Part shown: positions 1 through 5,055 of the stretch, piece after piece
Layout: every line of letters begins with the position of its first letter
Position numbering within the stretch: the stretch's first letter is position 1
NCBI GenBank assembly: GCA_965603115.1
Contig: CBFDBT010000188.1
Coordinates: forward strand, 1 to 5,055
Direction: 5' to 3'
Source: CBFDBT01 sp965603115
Lineage (GTDB): Bacteria > Pseudomonadota > Alphaproteobacteria > Sphingomonadales > Kordiimonadaceae
DNA length: 5,055 nucleotides
Position numbers and translations under genes: made by a program
The notes under the pieces: model-generated
What the model was told of the DNA's origin: nothing
What the model saw: the letters and a program-made list of their open reading frames with translations, nothing else
Database searches by the model: none

Positions 1-388
1 TTAAGCGTGCGGGGCCAACCGCGGGATTAACGGTTTTGCGTTGTTCGTCATGCTTGGGCTGGTCCATGGCGATAAACATCGGGGCCGCTTCCTCGCTTTC
101 AGGTCTGTCGCCGATAACGATCTCCGGCTCGGATGAGAAAACTTTGTGATTGGAATCGATGGTCACGATGTCCTGGAATTTTGTGATCGACCAGAAGGGA
201 CCGAATTCGCTGTCTTTGACAAAGTGGATCGGGTCTTCTTCGCGCAGACGTCGGAAATAGTCCCAGTGCGCATCATTTTCAAACAGCATAGACTGGCTAG
301 GGTCAAGCTTATCTAGCGGGATTGACCAAGGATCAGGTATTAAAGCCGTAGCTTGACCCAATGAATTTTTCGCAGTTTGTACAGACAT
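1..388 (-). CDS. CYP153-family cytochrome P450 (alkane/fatty acid terminal hydroxylase), N-terminal part only
   Basis: The visible 129 residues are the N-terminal quarter to third of a soluble bacterial P450; the rest lies beyond the left edge. Stretches such as HWDYFRRLREEDPIHF (41-56), FGPFWSITKFQDI (62-74), DSNHKVFSS (78-86) and PMFIAMDQPKHDEQRKTV (103-120) match the CYP153 pattern, including the HxxxR (H113, R117) of helix C that contacts a heme propionate. CYP153 enzymes are cytoplasmic and hydroxylate the terminal carbon of medium-chain alkanes, using a ferredoxin and ferredoxin reductase; these partners would be expected beyond the edge and are not seen. The start at 388 is supported by GGAGG at 397-401, eight bases upstream. 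There is no signal peptide or membrane anchor. The heme-cysteine motif is not in the window, so completeness cannot be judged. Family assignment is from remembered family sequences; subfamily and substrate are inference. Confidence 0.87.
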   Translation of the reverse strand, partial: MSVQTAKNSLGQATALIPDPWSIPLDKLDPSQSMLFENDAHWDYFRRLREEDPIHFVKDSEFGPFWSITKFQDIVTIDSNHKVFSSEPEIVIGDRPESEEAAPMFIAMDQPKHDEQRKTVNPAVGPARL

Positions 389-464
389 ATTTCCCGCCTC
401 CGCTTAAGTAATTTTCTATCTGATTTAGACCAATTAAGGCCAGCTCCCCCGAGTTCGTTGTTTC

Positions 465-493
465 ACTCTAGGCAAATAAATTCCAGACGACAA
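465..493 (-). promoter_or_regulatory. Weak candidate promoter for the P450 gene
   Basis: Read on the minus strand, TTGTCG (488-493) and TAGAGT (465-470) are separated by 17 bases, each matching four of six positions of the sigma-70 consensus. This would give a leader of about 70 bases before the P450 start at 388. The match is weak and the surroundings are AT-rich, so it may be chance. Confidence 0.2.
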
Positions 494-497
494 GTAA

Positions 498-513
498 TTA
501 ATAATATTATCAA
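498..513. promoter_or_regulatory. AT-rich 16-base near-palindrome upstream of the P450 gene
   Basis: The sequence TTAATAATATTATCAA is a palindrome except for one mismatched pair; its central ten bases (ATAATATTAT, 501-510) are perfect. It lies just upstream of the candidate promoter of the P450 gene, where a dimeric regulator could bind. AT-rich palindromes also arise by chance, so the operator role is only a suggestion. Confidence 0.2.
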
Positions 514-583
514 TAAGAAAGTAGGAAGAGCTTAAACAAGATGAAATAAGCAGATTATTATAAATGCCGAGCCACTCTCTATT

Positions 584-692
584 GTCATTCCCGCGAAGAC
601 GGGAACCCATAGGATGTTAGTCATGTGTTCTATTCTGTCAGAAAGATACTAAGGGTGAGAGGGTTATGGATTCCCGCCTTCGCGGGAATGAC
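584..692. repeat. 109-base symmetric element: two inverted REP-like units around a central palindrome
   Basis: The arms 584-611 and 665-692 are inverted copies matching at 26 of 28 positions. Each arm is itself palindromic. The right one (670-689) has a perfect 8-bp stem ATTCCCGC/GCGGGAAT around a four-base loop. The left one keeps six pairs (588-593 with 600-605) because of two substitutions. Midway, TTCTGTCAGAA (633-643) is an odd-length palindrome centred on base 638, exactly the centre of the whole element. The unit fits the ATTCCC-N8-GGGAAT form of dispersed repeats such as neisserial dRS3, and similar repeats occur in many proteobacteria. The compact symmetric form suggests a small non-autonomous mobile or REP-type element. 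It lies directly downstream of ychF. Confidence 0.85.
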
Positions 693-746
693 GGTGGAAA
701 TGTTGGGAAGTTGGGGTCTAGATACGCCACCCATCAACTCAAACCC

Positions 747-1850
747 CTAACTCGCATGCCTGAACATAAGCACATCACCGTCTTGTACCAGATAGTCTTT
801 GCCCTCTAGGCGCATTTTACCCGCGTCTTTAGCACCTTGTTCGCCGTTGCCCGCTACATAGTCGGTGTAAGCAATGGTTTCAGCGCGTATGAAACCTTTT
901 TCAAAGTCAGTGTGAATAACGCCCGCTGCTTGCGGGGCCTTGGTGCCCTCTGTGATGGTCCATGCGCGGGTTTCTTTGGGCCCGCAGGTAAAATAGGTGA
1001 TGAGGTGCAATAGGTCGTACCCAGCGCGAATAACACGGGCGAGACCTGTTTGACCAAGCCCGAGAGCTTCTAGAAATTCCGCTTTTTCCTCTTCGTCGTC
1101 GAGCAGACAAATTTCACTTTCAACCGCAGCGGAAATCGTAACGCAGGCAGCGCCTGTTTCAGCAGCCATAGCCTCAACAGCGGCGGAAAATTCATTGCCC
1201 TCAGCTGCGCTTTCTTCGTCAACATTACAGATATACATGATCGGCTTGCTGGTTAGCAGTTGCAGCATATCAAGCGTTTCCTGCTCTTCTTCGTCGGCAA
1301 TCTCTACGTGACGTGCGGCTTTTCCGTCTTGCAACAAAGGCATCACGCGCTCAATCATATCCATACTGGCTTTGGCTTCTTTATCGCCACCACGAATGCG
1401 CCGTCCAAGATTGTGAATACGGCCTTCCAGACTTTCAAGGTCGGCTAACATAAGCTCAGTCTCAATCGTTTCGGCATCAGACACAGGATTAATTTTGCCT
1501 TCAACATGGGTAATGTCATCGTCTTCAAAGCAGCGCAGGACGTGGCAAATAGCATCAACCTCGCGAATGTTGGCAAGAAATTGGTTGCCAAGGCCTTCGC
1601 CTTTTGATGCGCCGCGCACAAGCCCTGCGATATCAACAAAGCTTAACTGGGTTGGAATGACATTGGCGGAACCGGCAAGTTTAGCGAGCGTATACTGACG
1701 TTCATCCGGCACAGGCACGGCACCGATATTAGGCTCGATAGTGCAAAAGGGATAATTAGCCGCTGCGGCTGATGCTGTGTTGGTAAGCGCATTAAACAGA
1801 GTGGACTTCCCCACATTTGGCAAGCCGACAATACCGCATTTAAAACCCAT
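747..1850 (-). CDS. ychF: YchF/OLA1 family ribosome-associated ATPase
   Basis: This is a full-length 367-residue protein; E. coli YchF has 363. It belongs to the Obg-related TRAFAC P-loop family but prefers ATP to GTP, and it binds ribosomes, with roles in translation quality and stress response. Visible motifs: Walker A GLPNVGKST at 9-17, switch II/G3 DIAGLVRGASKGEGLGNQFL at 73-92, the NVDE motif at 209-212 that replaces the GTP-specific NKxD, a helical insertion around 125-200, and a C-terminal TGS domain from about 284 to 366 ending in DGDVLMFRHAS. The start codon overlaps the pth stop codon as TAATG, and GGAG at 1858-1861 lies inside the end of pth with a seven-base gap, so translation is probably coupled to pth. 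It is the last gene of the rplY-pth-ychF cluster. No key residue is missing. Confidence 0.97.
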   Translation of the reverse strand: MGFKCGIVGLPNVGKSTLFNALTNTASAAAANYPFCTIEPNIGAVPVPDERQYTLAKLAGSANVIPTQLSFVDIAGLVRGASKGEGLGNQFLANIREVDAICHVLRCFEDDDITHVEGKINPVSDAETIETELMLADLESLEGRIHNLGRRIRGGDKEAKASMDMIERVMPLLQDGKAARHVEIADEEEQETLDMLQLLTSKPIMYICNVDEESAAEGNEFSAAVEAMAAETGAACVTISAAVESEICLLDDEEEKAEFLEALGLGQTGLARVIRAGYDLLHLITYFTCGPKETRAWTITEGTKAPQAAGVIHTDFEKGFIRAETIAYTDYVAGNGEQGAKDAGKMRLEGKDYLVQDGDVLMFRHAS

Positions 1851-2581
1851 TATGTATCTCCTTTAGGCGCTTTTAGTGCTTTAAGCGCGTCTGCCATTGG
1901 CCCCTCACTCTCCACTTTGGGAGCAGGGGAGGCAGATAATTTTACTGTTTTAGCAACGGCTGGTTTATCAGCTGTGCTGTCTTTTTTATTGTCTTTATCA
2001 GTGCTGGTAGGGTTGGGCTTGAGTTGCCGCGCCACTTCGCTTTGAAAACGCGCTAGATCGCAGTGACTAAGCCAATTGGCATTGTCAGCTATTGCATCAA
2101 GCAATGGTTCTAACCACGTGCTGTCTTTTTTAGCAAAGTCACTGAGCACATGGCCATGCACAAGGTTTTTATCCCCCGGATGACCAATGCCAATGCGTAC
2201 ACGGTGAAAGTCTGGCCCAATGTGCGCCATGATAGAGCGTATGCCATTGTGCCCGGCGTGTCCGCCACCAAATTTTGTTTTAATCTTACCCGCAGCAACG
2301 TCGAGCTCGTCATAGAGAACAATTATATTTTCAGGTTCGATTTTATAAAATTTTGCCGCTTCTTGAACAGCTCTACCACTTTCGTTCATGAAAGTTTGCG
2401 GTTTCATGATGAGGATCTTGGTATTACCCATAGTGCCTTCATGGGTCAAAGACTGGAAGCGAGAGCGTTCGGGCAAAAAATTATGGCGACGGACAATAGT
2501 GTCCACCGCCATAAATCCGATATTGTGACGATTCTCCGCATATTGTCTGCCAGGGTTGCCTAAGCCAACGATAAGCAGCAT
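1850..2581 (-). CDS. pth: Peptidyl-tRNA hydrolase with alphaproteobacterial C-terminal extension
   Basis: Pth releases peptides from peptidyl-tRNAs that drop off the ribosome, recycling tRNA in the cytoplasm. The catalytic core occupies about residues 1-188. It keeps LIVGLGNPG (3-11, with Asn9), the catalytic His19 in RHN, MKPQTFMN (59-66, Asn66), the catalytic Asp91 in YDELD, GGGHAGHNG (105-113, Asn112) and FHRVRIGIGHPG (125-136). These correspond to Asn10, His20, Asn68, Asp93 and Asn114 of the E. coli enzyme. At 243 residues it is about 50 longer than E. coli Pth. The extra tail (about 189-243) is rich in K, D, T, A and P, looks disordered, and ends in a short possible helix, PMADALKALKAPKG. 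The start is supported by GGGAG at 2589-2593, seven bases upstream. The stop overlaps the ychF start. Confidence 0.97.
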   Translation of the reverse strand: MLLIVGLGNPGRQYAENRHNIGFMAVDTIVRRHNFLPERSRFQSLTHEGTMGNTKILIMKPQTFMNESGRAVQEAAKFYKIEPENIIVLYDELDVAAGKIKTKFGGGHAGHNGIRSIMAHIGPDFHRVRIGIGHPGDKNLVHGHVLSDFAKKDSTWLEPLLDAIADNANWLSHCDLARFQSEVARQLKPNPTSTDKDNKKDSTADKPAVAKTVKLSASPAPKVESEGPMADALKALKAPKGDT

Positions 2582-2599
2582 GGAGTTTCTCCCACAAAG

Positions 2600-2625
2600 C
2601 GTGGAGCAGCTAGGCTGCTCGCACG
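2600..2625 (-). other. Hairpin in the rplY-pth spacer
   Basis: A perfect 7-bp stem GAGCAGC/GCTGCTC (2604-2610 with 2614-2620) closes a three-base loop. Four more pairs (2600-2603 with 2622-2625) extend it past a single bulged base. It fills most of the 50-base gap between the rplY stop and the pth start and ends just before the pth ribosome binding site (2589-2593). No T-run follows on the minus strand, so it is more likely an mRNA processing or stability element, or a partial terminator, than a full stop signal. Confidence 0.55.
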
Positions 2626-2631
2626 TAAAGT

Positions 2632-3306
2632 TTATTCTTCAGCTGTGCCTTCACCTTCAGCTGCTGCTTCACCTTCAGCGGCTTCAGCTGCTTCAGCTGC
2701 TGCTTCTTCATCAGCGGCTTCTTCATCAGCAGACTTGAGTGCAGATGGTGCAGCGATCGTACAGATTGTAAAGTCACGATCTGAAATAACAGGCGTACAG
2801 CCTTCTGGCAGAGTGATGCCAGAAATATGAATGCCGTCACCGACATCAAGACTAGCCACAGAAATTTCAATAGCTTCAGGGATTGCGTCAGCAGGAACGT
2901 TAAGTTCAAGGTCGTGACGAGTCATGTTAATAACACCACCACGCTTGAGGCCTTCACTTTCTTCTTCACCAACAATATGCACAGGAATATTCATAACCAG
3001 TGTCGCGCCTTTTGAGAGGCGGAAAAAGTCGATATGCTGTGGAATATCATTAACAGGGTGAAGTTGCAGATCACGCACAACAACAGATTCTTTTTTCTTA
3101 TCAGCTGTGATCTCGTAAGCTTGGGATAAAAAGCCGCCACGGTTGATAAGACGAACAATCTCATTGAGTGGAATAGTAATCGATGTTGGCTCTCTGCTAT
3201 CGCCGTAAATGACGGCAGGTACTAGTTTTGCACGACGGGCTGCACGCGAGGCTCCCTTGCCAAGGCGTTCACGCAGCTCTGCGTTAATTTTAATCATTTT
3301 AGACAT
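2632..3306 (-). CDS. rplY: 50S ribosomal protein L25 (TL5/CTC type)
   Basis: L25 binds 5S rRNA in the central protuberance of the 50S subunit. The 224-residue product is the long two-domain form. The N-terminal 5S rRNA-binding domain (about 1-95) has INAELRERLGKGASRAARR (7-25), PAVIYG (30-35) and the signature LQLHPVNDIPQHIDFFRL (80-97). The C-terminal beta-rich TL5 domain (about 98-187) includes GGVINMTRHDLEL (123-135). An acidic tail of E, A, D and G follows (about 192-224). The frame stays open upstream to 3420, but the start at 3306 (MSKMIKINAEL) is preferred: GGAG at 3314-3317 lies seven bases upstream and L25 homology begins here. A second Met is at residue 4. It is the first gene of the rplY-pth-ychF cluster. 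Confidence 0.95.
   Translation of the reverse strand: MSKMIKINAELRERLGKGASRAARRAKLVPAVIYGDSREPTSITIPLNEIVRLINRGGFLSQAYEITADKKKESVVVRDLQLHPVNDIPQHIDFFRLSKGATLVMNIPVHIVGEEESEGLKRGGVINMTRHDLELNVPADAIPEAIEISVASLDVGDGIHISGITLPEGCTPVISDRDFTICTIAAPSALKSADEEAADEEAAAEAAEAAEGEAAAEGEGTAEE
2636..2740 (-). repeat. Low-complexity repeat encoding the acidic tail of L25
   Basis: The DNA is built from imperfect copies of GCTTCAGCT- and TCTTCATCAGCGG-like units (plus-strand reading), which encode the Glu/Ala-rich tail SADEEAADEEAAAEAAEAAE and onward. Such in-frame triplet-based repetition is prone to slippage that would change tail length without breaking the frame. Acidic Ala/Glu tails are common in alphaproteobacterial L25; the exact length is not conserved. 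Confidence 0.75.
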
Positions 3307-3446
3307 TAGGTGTCTCCAAATTTTGTACCGAGGAGCATCATTGCTCGCTTCGGACCGCTGAACCTCCAGGGATGTGCCAAGCGGATTGCCCTTAAAGCTA
3401 TCTCTAAGGGATGGCGCCATTTACAGCGATTCTGGAGCGAATTATG
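3307..3446 (-). promoter_or_regulatory. Structured 5' leader of rplY with weak candidate -10
   Basis: Upstream of rplY two hairpins can form in the minus-strand RNA. One (3328-3353) has an inner 5-bp stem GAGCA/TGCTC around a tetraloop (3333-3346) and an outer 4-bp stem CCGA/TCGG; it ends about ten bases before the GGAG ribosome binding site. The other (3389-3410) is a 6-bp stem CCCTTA/TAAGGG with a ten-base loop. A candidate -10 hexamer, CATAAT on the minus strand, lies at 3441-3446, but no good -35 is at the right distance. Autoregulation of L25 through its leader is known in E. coli; whether this leader works that way is inference. Confidence 0.35.
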
Positions 3447-3481
3447 CGGGATTCATCAGAATATTGCCTCTTCTATATGCT

Positions 3482-3544
3482 GTCATTCCGGCGAAGGCCG
3501 GAATCCAGTACCAGAGTGGAAATTTATAATTCGAAGAATTATTC
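3482..3544 (+). repeat. Left inverted repeat arm
   Basis: Bases 3482-3516 are the exact reverse complement of 4269-4303. After a short diverged stretch with a one-base gap, 3525-3533 and 3535-3544 again match the other arm. The arm contains two hairpins: a GC-rich 8-bp stem ATTCCGGC/GCCGGAAT with loop GAAG (3485-3504), and an AT-rich 7-bp stem ATAATTC/GAATTAT with loop GAA (3526-3542). Confidence 0.9.
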
Positions 3545-3609
3545 CAAAATTGGCTTATGGTTGTTGTATATTTACTTTTAATAGAAAAAGCGATGGGAAA
3601 GGGTGTGCG

Positions 3610-4224
3610 ATGGCAGATGATGATTTTAGAAAACAATTAACAGGTGATCCTATAATGTCGGAACTCACTCGACGTTATAAACGAAACTCACTAGCCGTCA
3701 GTACATTAGTTCTTTTTAGCTGGGCCAGTGGAGTTGAGCTTTCAAGTGCTAAATTTTTTGATGTTAAGCCCGGTCATGAAGCAATGCTTTGGGGATTGCT
3801 AGGACTGCTCATTTACACAATTTTTTTCTTCATCAATGGGTATAGGCAAGATTGGCGGAAGTGGCACGATAGGTTTAAGGTTGGTTTAAGCCATGCCCGC
3901 CTTAGGTATCTTTTTAGAGGTAGCAAGTTGGAGAGATTTATAGATACAGAACGACGAGCGAAAGACATGAAATCGAATTGGACAGAGTTGAAGGTTAAGT
4001 CTAATGATCAGAAATTAGTTGTCATGATAGATGGTAAAGAAACCACTTCTAACTGGGTGTTTCCTGCAGATAGTGGTCGCTCGCTATATATAAGCTTTTG
4101 GATATGGGAAGTGCGTTTCCCTCAAATTATTATAGCCATTGCTTTCATGCGCTTGGTGTATTTGATAGGTACACCGTCAACCATTAAAGAAACTATTCTA
4201 ACCTGTGCAGGCTGGTGTTTGTAA
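3610..4224 (+). CDS. Hypothetical membrane protein, two to three transmembrane segments
   Basis: I do not recognise this 204-residue protein. The N-terminus is charged (DDDFRK, then RRYKRN at 21-26). Two hydrophobic segments follow at about 27-44 and 58-76, then a basic and aromatic stretch (YRQDWRKWHDRFK, 78-90) and a soluble, charged middle (about 80-158). A third hydrophobic segment lies at about 170-188. This suggests an inner-membrane protein with a cytoplasmic middle domain. There is no signal peptide or catalytic motif. The start at 3610 has a modest AAGGG six bases upstream; an in-frame ATG at 3655 (MSELTRRYKRN) has AGGTG eight bases upstream and is a fair alternative. The frame is open back to 3310, but that part crosses the repeat arm and the rplY leader and is unlikely to be coding. 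GC content is lower than in ychF. The gene stands alone between inverted repeats. Confidence 0.75.
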   Translation: MADDDFRKQLTGDPIMSELTRRYKRNSLAVSTLVLFSWASGVELSSAKFFDVKPGHEAMLWGLLGLLIYTIFFFINGYRQDWRKWHDRFKVGLSHARLRYLFRGSKLERFIDTERRAKDMKSNWTELKVKSNDQKLVVMIDGKETTSNWVFPADSGRSLYISFWIWEVRFPQIIIAIAFMRLVYLIGTPSTIKETILTCAGWCL

Positions 4225-4241
4225 TGTTGAACTTATTTTTC

Positions 4242-4303
4242 GAATAATTCTACGAATTATACATAACTCTCTGGTACTGGATTCCGGCCTTCGCCGGAAT
4301 GAC
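4242..4303 (-). repeat. Right inverted repeat arm
   Basis: This is the inverted counterpart of the arm at 3482-3544. It contains the same two hairpins: ATAATTC/GAATTAT with loop TAC (4244-4260), and ATTCCGGC/GCCGGAAT with loop CTTC (4281-4300). It begins 17 bases after the stop of the membrane-protein gene, so the hairpins probably also mark the 3' end of that transcript, although no T-run follows the stronger one. The loop of the AT-rich hairpin differs between arms while the stems are identical. Confidence 0.9.
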
Positions 4304-4329
4304 GATAGTGTATGAATGACACGATTGGC

Positions 4330-4359
4330 TTGACATAATGGGCCACCTTACTCAATGCT
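4330..4359 (+). promoter_or_regulatory. Candidate promoter of the beta-lactamase-fold hydrolase gene
   Basis: A perfect TTGACA -35 hexamer lies at 4330-4335. The best -10 at 17-18 bases is poor (AATGCT at 4354-4359). It falls between the right repeat arm and the gene start, where a promoter is expected. The -35 match is convincing and the -10 is not. Confidence 0.4.
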
Positions 4360-4384
4360 GTCATCTTAATTTTGGAGGACTCTT

Positions 4385-5055
4385 ATGGCGGACACTAAAT
4401 CACTTTTCACACTGGCATATGTTGCTGGAACTTTCTTTTCATCAGCTGTATTAGCGCAATCAGCACCGGAACAGGCAGAAGCCATGTTTGATGAGGCCGT
4501 GGCAGCTGAAAGCGTGCCAGGCATTAGTGTTGCCTTAGCTAGCAGTCGTGGTGTTGTCTGGGCAAAGGGATTTGGCTACGCTGACCTTGAGCAGCAAACA
4601 CCGATGTCTACAAAAACTAAAATGCGTATCGGTAGTGTCGCTAAAATATTTACTACCGCAGCTTTGATGCGTCTTTATGATCAGGGCCTTGTAGACATAG
4701 ACAAAGATGTGCGCGACTATGTGCCATCGTGGCCTGAAGCCCATGAAATGATTACCCTGCGCCAGTTAACTAGCCACACATCGGGTGTACGCCATTATAA
4801 TGGCAGAGAATTTGAGTTGAATAGTTATTCAAACAGTGTCACCGAAAGTCTTGATATATTCAAGAATTCAGACCTGCTCTATAGTCCGGGCACTGATCAT
4901 CGGTATTCGACCTATGCCTGGTCGCTGGTTAGCGCTGCTGCTGAAGGTGCTGACGGCAAGCGCGACTTTAAACAGATTGTCAAAGAAGAAGTATTTAAGC
5001 CGCTCGCTATGCATGACAGCAGTTTTGACGAGAAGGAAACCATTATCAGTAATCG
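4385..5055 (+). CDS. Secreted serine hydrolase of the beta-lactamase (class C/PBP4*/LACTB-like) family, 3' end missing
   Basis: The visible 223 residues begin with a probable Sec signal peptide (hydrophobic 7-24, cleavage after VLA at 24), so the product is periplasmic or exported. The family includes class C beta-lactamases, D-Ala-D-Ala peptidases, esterases and mitochondrial LACTB. The nucleophile motif SxxK is SVAK at 84-87 within MRIGSVAKIFTTAALMRLYD. The second motif is YST at 174-176, where class C enzymes have YxN. LTSHTSGVRHY (128-138), ESLDIFKNSDLLYSPG (154-169) and YSTYAWSLVSAAAE (174-187) resemble LACTB more than AmpC. The C-terminal KTG-like motif would lie beyond the edge. The start is set by a strong GGAGG (4374-4378) six bases upstream. 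The substrate, probably a peptide or ester, cannot be told; calling it an antibiotic-resistance enzyme is not justified. Confidence 0.9.
   Translation, partial: MADTKSLFTLAYVAGTFFSSAVLAQSAPEQAEAMFDEAVAAESVPGISVALASSRGVVWAKGFGYADLEQQTPMSTKTKMRIGSVAKIFTTAALMRLYDQGLVDIDKDVRDYVPSWPEAHEMITLRQLTSHTSGVRHYNGREFELNSYSNSVTESLDIFKNSDLLYSPGTDHRYSTYAWSLVSAAAEGADGKRDFKQIVKEEVFKPLAMHDSSFDEKETIISN

Larger units (their letters stand above)
389..746. other. Intergenic region between ychF and the P450 gene
   Basis: I find no credible gene in these 358 bases. The half near the P450 start holds its ribosome binding site, a weak candidate promoter and an AT-rich palindrome. The half near ychF holds the 109-base palindromic repeat at 584-692. 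No T-run follows either hairpin on the minus strand, so a classical intrinsic terminator for the rplY-pth-ychF transcript is not visible. The hairpins may still define its 3' end. Confidence 0.7.
3482..4303. mobile_element. Inverted-repeat-bounded cassette carrying a membrane-protein gene (putative)
   Basis: About 820 bases lie between two inverted repeats of about 62 bases whose outer 35 bases are identical. The enclosed gene (3610-4224) is lower in GC, about 41% in rows I counted, than ychF, about 55%. No transposase, integrase or clear target-site duplication is visible, so movement would need a factor from elsewhere or homologous recombination. It sits between the rplY promoter region and the beta-lactamase-fold gene. 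The repeats are directly seen; calling the unit mobile is inference. The alternative is two independent insertions of a dispersed repeat on either side of a resident gene. Confidence 0.5.

Noticed and set aside
2150..2563. Plus-strand reading frame of 137 codons opposite pth
   Set aside because: It lies entirely within the conserved core of pth on the other strand and has no recognisable features; it is a shadow frame.
3307..3420. Longer L25 start at 3420
   Set aside because: L25 homology begins at MSKMIKINAEL, and a good GGAG precedes the ATG at 3306. The extra 38 residues look like translated leader.
3310..3609. Upstream extension of the membrane-protein reading frame to an ATG at 3310
   Set aside because: It would overlap the rplY leader and ribosome binding site and translate straight through the inverted repeat arm. 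The peptide has no membrane or domain character, and a usable start exists at 3610.
4281..4300. Intrinsic terminator at the GC-rich hairpin of the right arm
   Set aside because: The stem is strong but no T-run follows on either strand. It is better described as part of the repeat, with a possible effect on RNA ends.
584..4303. CRISPR array, because similar palindromic repeats recur
   Set aside because: The four units occur as two distant inverted pairs, not as regularly spaced direct repeats with spacers.
3470..4315. Target-site duplication flanking the inverted-repeat cassette
   Set aside because: The bases just outside 3482 and 4303 do not match in a convincing direct repeat.
4385..5055. 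Antibiotic-resistance beta-lactamase (AmpC)
   Set aside because: The fold and SxxK are shared, but the YST motif and flanking blocks resemble LACTB and related peptidases or esterases rather than AmpC.

Overview
The window suggests a marine-type alphaproteobacterium with intermediate GC. The evidence is the order rplY-pth-ychF on one strand, a YchF of clear alphaproteobacterial character, an L25 of the long two-domain type with an acidic tail, a Pth with a C-terminal extension, and the start of a CYP153-type alkane hydroxylase. No ribosomal RNA is present, so genus cannot be given.

Layout. On the minus strand, reading from the middle to the left end: rplY (ribosomal protein L25, start reset to 3306), a 50-base spacer holding a hairpin, pth (peptidyl-tRNA hydrolase), ychF (YchF/OLA1 ATPase, coupled to pth through a TAATG overlap), a 358-base non-coding stretch with a 109-base symmetric palindromic repeat, and the first 129 codons of a CYP153-family cytochrome P450 cut by the window edge. 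On the plus strand: an unrecognised 204-residue membrane protein (3610-4224), then a secreted serine beta-lactamase-fold hydrolase resembling LACTB, which starts at 4385 and runs off the right end.

The three minus-strand housekeeping genes form a translation operon: L25 binds 5S rRNA in the 50S subunit, Pth recycles peptidyl-tRNA, and YchF is a ribosome-associated ATPase. The rplY leader looks structured and may be a regulatory site.

The most unusual part is 3482-4303. The membrane-protein gene is lower in GC than ychF and sits between two inverted repeats of about 62 bases, of which the outer 35 bases are identical. Each arm contains a GC-rich hairpin and an AT-rich hairpin. The GC-rich hairpin belongs to the same family as the two units near 584-692, but carries a compensating C/G swap in its stem. 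This looks like a repeat-bounded cassette inserted upstream of rplY. No transposase or recombinase is present in it, and the function of its gene is unknown.
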